Of a DNA stretch of 64,000 nucleotides, positions 58,693 to 64,000 are shown in pieces. Origin of the DNA: Trichaptum fuscoviolaceum (lineage: Eukaryota > Basidiomycota > Agaricomycetes > Hymenochaetales > Trichaptaceae); contig CAJSYZ010000002.1 of NCBI GenBank assembly GCA_910574455.1, positions 645,671-709,670 of the forward strand, written 5' to 3'. The position numbers and the translations under genes are program-made. The notes below the pieces were generated by a model that made no database searches, was not told the origin of the DNA, and saw nothing but the letters and a program-made list of their open reading frames with translations. The first letter of the stretch is position 1; the number at the start of each line of letters is the position of its first letter.

Positions 58693-60188
58693 TTATACAG
58701 AGATCAGTCCAGAGTCACCATTGCGACTTAAGCGAGGAAGCGACGGGAGGAACACTTTAGGTAGTATACTCTTCTCCGCTCGTTTAACCTCTGCCTTCTG
58801 TCCATCGTTTAGATCAATGTCTTGGGGTGCACCAAATTCTTGACTTCGACCGCTTTCTAATGTCGATAGACACACCGTAGTGCCAGCTTCACTTCCCATC
58901 GCCGCTGCTTGTCTAAATGTTATATTTTTAGAATGGCGCTCATCCTCGGAAATAAGGCCTGATCTGACCTAGCTTTTCTCCGTTCATATATAACGGATGG
59001 TTTCACTTTTTCCATCTCTGTGTGAAGATACCACATAGCTATGAACGCAATTATTGATGCACCGAACAATACTGGAAGCGTGATTTTGTCATTCTCAGTA
59101 TCTGAATGTTCTGTAAACGCATATCAGTGCTACAATCGCCTGAACAGCATGGGGAAGTTGCCTCACTTATATCTTCGTCCCGAAGGAGAACTCCGATGTA
59201 AATGAATATGAGCTGCTTCGGCAGAGATAAAACGACTGCAATGGTGAACATGAAGATGTTTATCCCGCACACTGAAAAGAGGATCGTTGATACTGACATT
59301 ATTCTGGGTCAGACAATCGAATATACGAACAAGCGAATTGAGCGGCTCACTGTGTCCGGGGATAATGCTGTAGCGCGTAATAAGCGCAATTTTCAGTCCT
59401 CCCTCCCGGATAACCTTCGCAAGGCTAGCATATGAGATCTTGCTCTCTTCAAGCTTCCGAGCACGTCCTTTCAGCCAATATCGAAAGACACTGAGAGAAA
59501 GAGATGCATTCAGCCTATGCATTGGACCTGATTGAAATGTGCACAGCACAGGCGTTGCTCACTAGAAGTTTGCGCCTTCACCCAGAATGGTTCCAGCAGC
59601 CATGATGGCGAATCCGATACCCAAGCCCCAGATGAATCCGATTAAAAGAGCAACAAGCTCATGACCAATGAGCTACATTAGAGCGCATGGGTTTCTCAGT
59701 TGATCCAGGGTAATCAAGTAGACAATTGGTGAGACTTACGGGTGGAAACGACAGAATGAAAAGAATTAAAATGGGGAAGATCCAGCTAGCTGGGAAACTG
59801 GAAAGAGCGATAACCATGAGTTCATTACGTCATTTCTTTGAGGGCTGGTCCGTACTTCCTGATAGATGCAGTCTTCGGATTCAACCATTCCTCGATGTTT
59901 TCACGGTAGACAGGGATGAGTATAGTGAGGACGATTATCACGATAGTGATCACATAGATGTACCCTGCAGATAGCGTCATTAGCAGAACGAGCGTTCAGC
60001 AGGATAGAACGCGTACATGGTCTTCTCTTGAGCAAGATCGCCTTCCAGTTGATGGACTTAAGGCTGCTTGTTTTCAGGGCTTCTGCCTCTGACGGGGATG
60101 GAGATGGTGTCCGGGTCACTGGGCGGACAGTAACGACTGTATCGAGCTCAACGATGCTAGGTGCTCTATCGGTAGGGACTGTGGCCAT
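58693..60188 (-). CDS. TVP38/VTT-domain membrane protein, paralogue 3
   Basis: The start MATVPTDRAPSIVEL leads to RTPSPSPSEAEALKTSSLKS, the same tail pattern as the other two, then a membrane span (YVITIVIIVLTILIPVYREN) and IEEWLNP. The VTT core has LIGHELVALLIGFIWGLGIG, FAIMAAGTILGEGANF, SKISYASLAKVIREGGLKIA, TRYSIIPGH and SVCGINIFMFTIAVVLSLPK. A last span is followed by a charged helix and a tail ending NGDSGLISV at 58693. It keeps the canonical GE.ANF and IPGH motifs, so it is probably closest to ordinary TVP38. An F-box gene separates it from paralogue 2. Confidence 0.85.
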
Positions 60189-61749
60189 GGACGTGTCTGC
60201 GAAGACTCCGGTCCACGCGTATGCAAGGAGCAGGCATCCGTATGCATCATATATAAAGAGTCCCTCGTACTGGGCTGCGCTCCATCTCACTGATAAAGAA
60301 GCATATCTGTGGGAGGAAGAGCGGAGATGGATGTGTAACAAGGCCGAGAGCGAGACGAGATGCCAGTGGAAGCTTCCTATCGCATGGTCTGAAATTTGAG
60401 AACACTGACAGAGCGGGTGCAATCAATTTGACAAAGTATCATACGCACGCGTGTTGTTTCGACAGAGCTCTGCTTCAGAGGTGCGCTGCGTTAAGACAGG
60501 CTTGAATAGTCAGACAAAACCTCAGTGCAATGAGTTACTGTCAAGGAATCAGTTCTGATGCTGAAGATCGTAACCATGGAACGACGCACGCAGAGTAGCT
60601 AGAGAGCCAAGCAACATACAAAAATAGCTTTGTTCAGTGTGAGTTTACTCCGGATAGTGTAGCGAGTAGCGACCCATGGGAGCCACGCATGACACTTTCT
60701 AATGACAAGTCATACGCCGAGTGCCCGGCGCCCTCGCTTATAAGAAAGTTGTTTAGGCTGCGCACTTAGGTACCATTGATGGCAAAACGACATGAGATAC
60801 GATTGCCGACTTCTGGCAATCGGACTGATTCTCTAGAGTTTGTTAGAGCACTCGGTTGTAAGTAGAACAGAAGCATGAATACGTAAGTGCTTTTAGCGAC
60901 TCGCTGAGATAAATCAGCCTGTTTTGCTTCGTTCATAGTAGAGCAAATGTTTCAGAGAGATAATCTTGTCCAGAGTCCAGAGTCACGGTGTTGATCAGTT
61001 TCTCAACTATGATTGGTAGTAAGATCTGTAGATTTATAGCATCAGAATTGTTATGTATGCAGATCGGAAGAATGGGGCATCACTACCAGTGATCAAGGTT
61101 GTCTTGAGAGACCAAGAGACCGTTAGCCTGAGTGGCGAAGGAAAGTATGCTCATCAGGGAATCTTCTTTTTCACTTAAGGTTACTTAAACGGTCTGAAAT
61201 TTACTGAAGCCCTGGGAAGTGAAATTCTACTGATTTACTGATTTCAGGCATGTGGTTTCATTATTCAGGAAGGGGTCTGCTGAAATCAGTGCCGTCAACT
61301 TAAATCAGTGCTTCAGGTATTCAGCATTCAGCATTCAAGCATATCAGAAGTTTTTTTCTGGCATTCAAATTGCAGTGCTCAAGTGTATAAGTTTGTAAGG
61401 GGTTCAAGTAGTTCATTCCATAAGTAATTCATCATTTAATCATATAAGCAGACTTTTTTGTCTGTCGGTTTGCAGTACTCAAGCGTGTAAGTGCGTAAGA
61501 GGTTCCAGAATTACTTCATTTCCACAAGTAATTTAAGACAATAAGTAGAAATCAGTGCATCAGTGTCCCTCAGTAGCTACACCACGGCATCCTGAACCAG
61601 ATTGTATTTTGCCACTTCTACCTCGCTGGGAGGCTGTTCCTCGGCAAATTCAGAGAACGAATGCCACTGCAAGTTGGTGGTAGTAAGAGCTTGAATACAG
61701 TGGCGGGGTGATGGGTCAAAGCCGAAGCTCACCAGAGATCGACCTGCTC
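60189..61749. other. Gene-free stretch; from 61160 homologous to 1620-2000
   Basis: No gene is recognised between 60189 and 61160. From about 61160 to 61570 the sequence matches the 3' flank of copy A (GTTACTTAAACG, CATTATTCAGGA, GCAGTACTCAAG, AAGACAATAAGTAG), marking one end of the duplicated segment. CAGTGCTTCAGGTATTCAGC-like short repeats are common in it. Confidence 0.55.
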
Positions 61750-63830
61750 TTAAAAGTCTGCGCCATCCGTAGCCGAATCCCATAATGAACCCTCGTCCTC
61801 CTCGCGATCGCCTTCCCCGTCCTCTCTGCCTGCGTCATTCTCCTCGCCCTCAAAACCTCCACTGCGTCCATAACCCACGCTGAAATGCTCGTCCGCATCC
61901 TTGTTCTCATCCTGATCCTGATCCTTGTCCTCCTCCTGATCCTTGTCCTCGACCTCGTCTCCCTCGCCAAGCACACTCTCGTCCTCCATATCGTCTTCCC
62001 TATCCTTGAAATCCTCGACTTCTTTGCTGTCATTATCCTTATCCTCCTTGCACTTACTACTTCTAGTAGCGCCCTCGCCATATGTATACTCGCCGCTCGC
62101 ATCCGCGTCTCCAACGTCAAGATACAGGGAGAAATCCCTGCCAGTGACACCCGATCCAACAAGTTCGGTGTTCTTTCCCGCACTAAAATCTTCAATGGAA
62201 TTGTAAGCTGCTAGGTGGGATCGGACCTTCTCCCAGTTTGATTCAGTAAAAAACGAGGAATTCGACAATAAGTTAACATAGTCGTCCGTATGAGGCTGCC
62301 ACAGAGCACTGGTGAAGTACCACTCAGCGCCACCAAACTCTTCTTTGATCTTTTGCAACCGGGCCACCTGCTTGTCGATTGCAACCTTGACCTGTTCATG
62401 AGAAGTTCAGCGAATAAAGCCACTATAAGAACTGAAGTAGATAGATACCGCGGTTGCCGCAAGAGCGAGGGCACCGATAGGCTTTCCTATTGTGTTTTTG
62501 TCCAGTACTTTATGCCGACCCAGGGCCAAGACTAGGTGTACGGACAACACTGAGATTACAAGATCAGAGCAGAACAACCCTTGCTTCTGTACTTTCAGAG
62601 TCAATGCAGGGACACGAAGGGAGACATGGGGCAAATTTACACATACCTTATCCATACTATGCCAGCATTCCCAGAGGAATGGTTCAGCTTTCTTCTTGTC
62701 GACCATCGTCTGCAACATCTTCACAATTTCTTCGGTCTCCACTGACTTAGAACGCTCGTTGCCGATGAAACTCGAAATTGATTGTTCGGCTTTCTCGAAC
62801 AACTTCTTGCGCCAACTATCAGAGCATCTCTGGGCTGCCTACAGGGCAGATCATACTTGATTCAAAATGGCCGATGTAAGACAATAAGGGATGACTCAAC
62901 TAAAGAACAGATGTCGGCCAATTGCGTGTCGTAACTAAGTTCGACAGAATCAAACACCTTCCCCCACAAGGTTCCGATGGACTTATTGTCCGGGTTTTGC
63001 CATGGAGTTGTGGACTTTCCAACTGCGCGATAAAGCGAAGGCAGAAGAATGTGAGTCCAGCCTGCCTGAGTTCCGGGAGGGAGACACTGATTCGTTGCCC
63101 TTTTTTTGCCGGGAACGCGGGATCCCTCCCTTCCGATACTATTTCTATCCTTGTCCTCAAGCCCTACAGATGTCTGCATTTCTGCAAGTTAGTGGATGTA
63201 TATCATAGATATGATTTGATTAACGCACAGAGCTAGTAGTCCGAGAGACTTTGCGATGACCAAGATGAGCCTTGGTTGCGAGCACTTCGGGTTCAGGACT
63301 GATGGATACTGTCGTCATCGCAGGTGATTGTGCTCGTGGTGTTAGCGACACCTCACAACCACTTGCCTGTTAAAGGAGCCATGAATTAGTACACGAATCA
63401 ATTGCAGCAATTAGCTCACACTTGCAATATGTTGCGCATGAGCCGCCAGAGACCTCTTCAAATTGCGAATAGAAGTCGTAGATTTTATCTGTAGCAATTA
63501 GAGGAATTGTTACCAAGGAAAGCTCGAAGAGAATCAAATACCAGTAAATCAGCCTGAGAATGACTGTCTTGCAGTTTACTCTTGTTACTTAGTAGTAGGA
63601 TTCAAATCCTAGTCGCTAAATCAGAAAATGATATGAAATGGAGATTAGATAGGATTAACACTAACTGTCGAGGCAACCTGTGATGCCGGCTTCTTCGTAT
63701 ACATGTTCATGCTAGCCTGTTTTAGATAGTAAGGAAGTGATTTGAATATTGGGTGAAAATGCAAGAATTACCACGGCATGCGAGTTAGAGTCCGGCGGTG
63801 ACTTCCTCTTCTTATTATTCGCGATCATGC
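61750..63830 (-). CDS. Hypothetical multi-exon protein, copy B (paralogue of copy A)
   Basis: Exons parallel copy A: basic micro-exons (KKRKSPPDSNSHAV near 63800, MYTKKPASQVAST near 63690), then SVGLEDKDRNSIGREGSRVP, NQCLPPGTQAGWTHILLPSL, WRKKLFEKAEQSISSFIGNE, DKKKAEPFLWECWHSMDK, KQGLFCSDLVISVLSVHLVL, GKPIGALALAATA and GGAEWYFTSALWQPHTDDYV, ending LWDSATDGADF. Copy A ends KWDSATDCVDF. The acidic tail is irregular (DKDQEEDKDQDQDENKDADE) rather than a clean repeat. No stop or frameshift was noticed. Both copies keep long open exons despite many differences, which suggests both are, or recently were, under selection. The N-terminus was not fixed and may continue past the window's right end. Possible DUF6532 relation as for copy A. 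Confidence 0.6.
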
Positions 63831-64000
63831 TGTCCTACAATAAGCAAAGCTTAGTAGACGACCAGATCCTTGCCAAAGAAAGGGGTGCAGAAAGTTGTCC
63901 TATTGAGTGTCGATGCCTACACATACCTGCATCTGCAGATACAACGCCGGCGATTGCTCTCTATGTCCATCGACAGTAATACCCTCCTGACGAGATGACA

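Overview
The window looks like a piece of an Agaricomycete (mushroom-forming basidiomycete) genome. Genes are broken by many 45-65 bp GT..AG introns. Several families are typical of these fungi: a Plavaka-type transposase, DUF6533 membrane proteins, a DUF6914 protein, an alpha-1,3-glucan synthase relic, F-box proteins and TVP38/VTT proteins. About half of the window is mobile or decayed DNA.

Layout. 1-1258 holds a PIF/Harbinger transposase gene running off the left edge, with a 38-bp perfect palindrome just upstream. 1.6-5.1 kb carries copy A of an unrecognised multi-exon gene; a homologous copy B lies at 61.2-63.8 kb in the same orientation, and the 3' noncoding flanks are homologous too. 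5449-8184 is one huge inverted repeat, with 1.3 kb arms around a 120-bp spacer. About 8.5-20.95 kb appears to be one large Plavaka-type DNA transposon with three genes: a Lys/Glu-rich protein (minus), the transposase (plus) and a 758-aa RS-rich coiled-coil protein (minus). It is rich in short repeats and is itself split by a 2.5 kb TIR element with an 8-bp target duplication that carries a broken glycosyltransferase fragment.

21.4-22 kb has WD40 debris. 23.0-24.1 kb is a neat 3'-5' exonuclease gene. 24.6-27.4 kb is an alpha-1,3-glucan synthase pseudogene. 28148-28964 is a solo LTR with a 5-bp target duplication. 29.5-34.9 kb is a cluster of DUF6533 seven-helix genes. In the first of these a 676-bp hAT-like MITE has inserted exactly at the 5' splice site of intron 1, duplicating the donor sequence.

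36.8-60.2 kb is more ordinary host sequence: an AYR1-like short-chain dehydrogenase (with a 1-nt lesion), an OSH1-type oxysterol-binding protein (ankyrin, PH, ORD), unrecognised proteins, a DUF6914 protein (with an apparent frameshift), three TVP38/VTT paralogues on the minus strand, and an F-box gene sitting between the second and third of them.

The most interesting objects are the three-gene Plavaka-type element with its accessory proteins, the MITE at a splice donor, and the 2.7 kb palindrome. Family assignments are from recognised sequence patterns only; no search was run.
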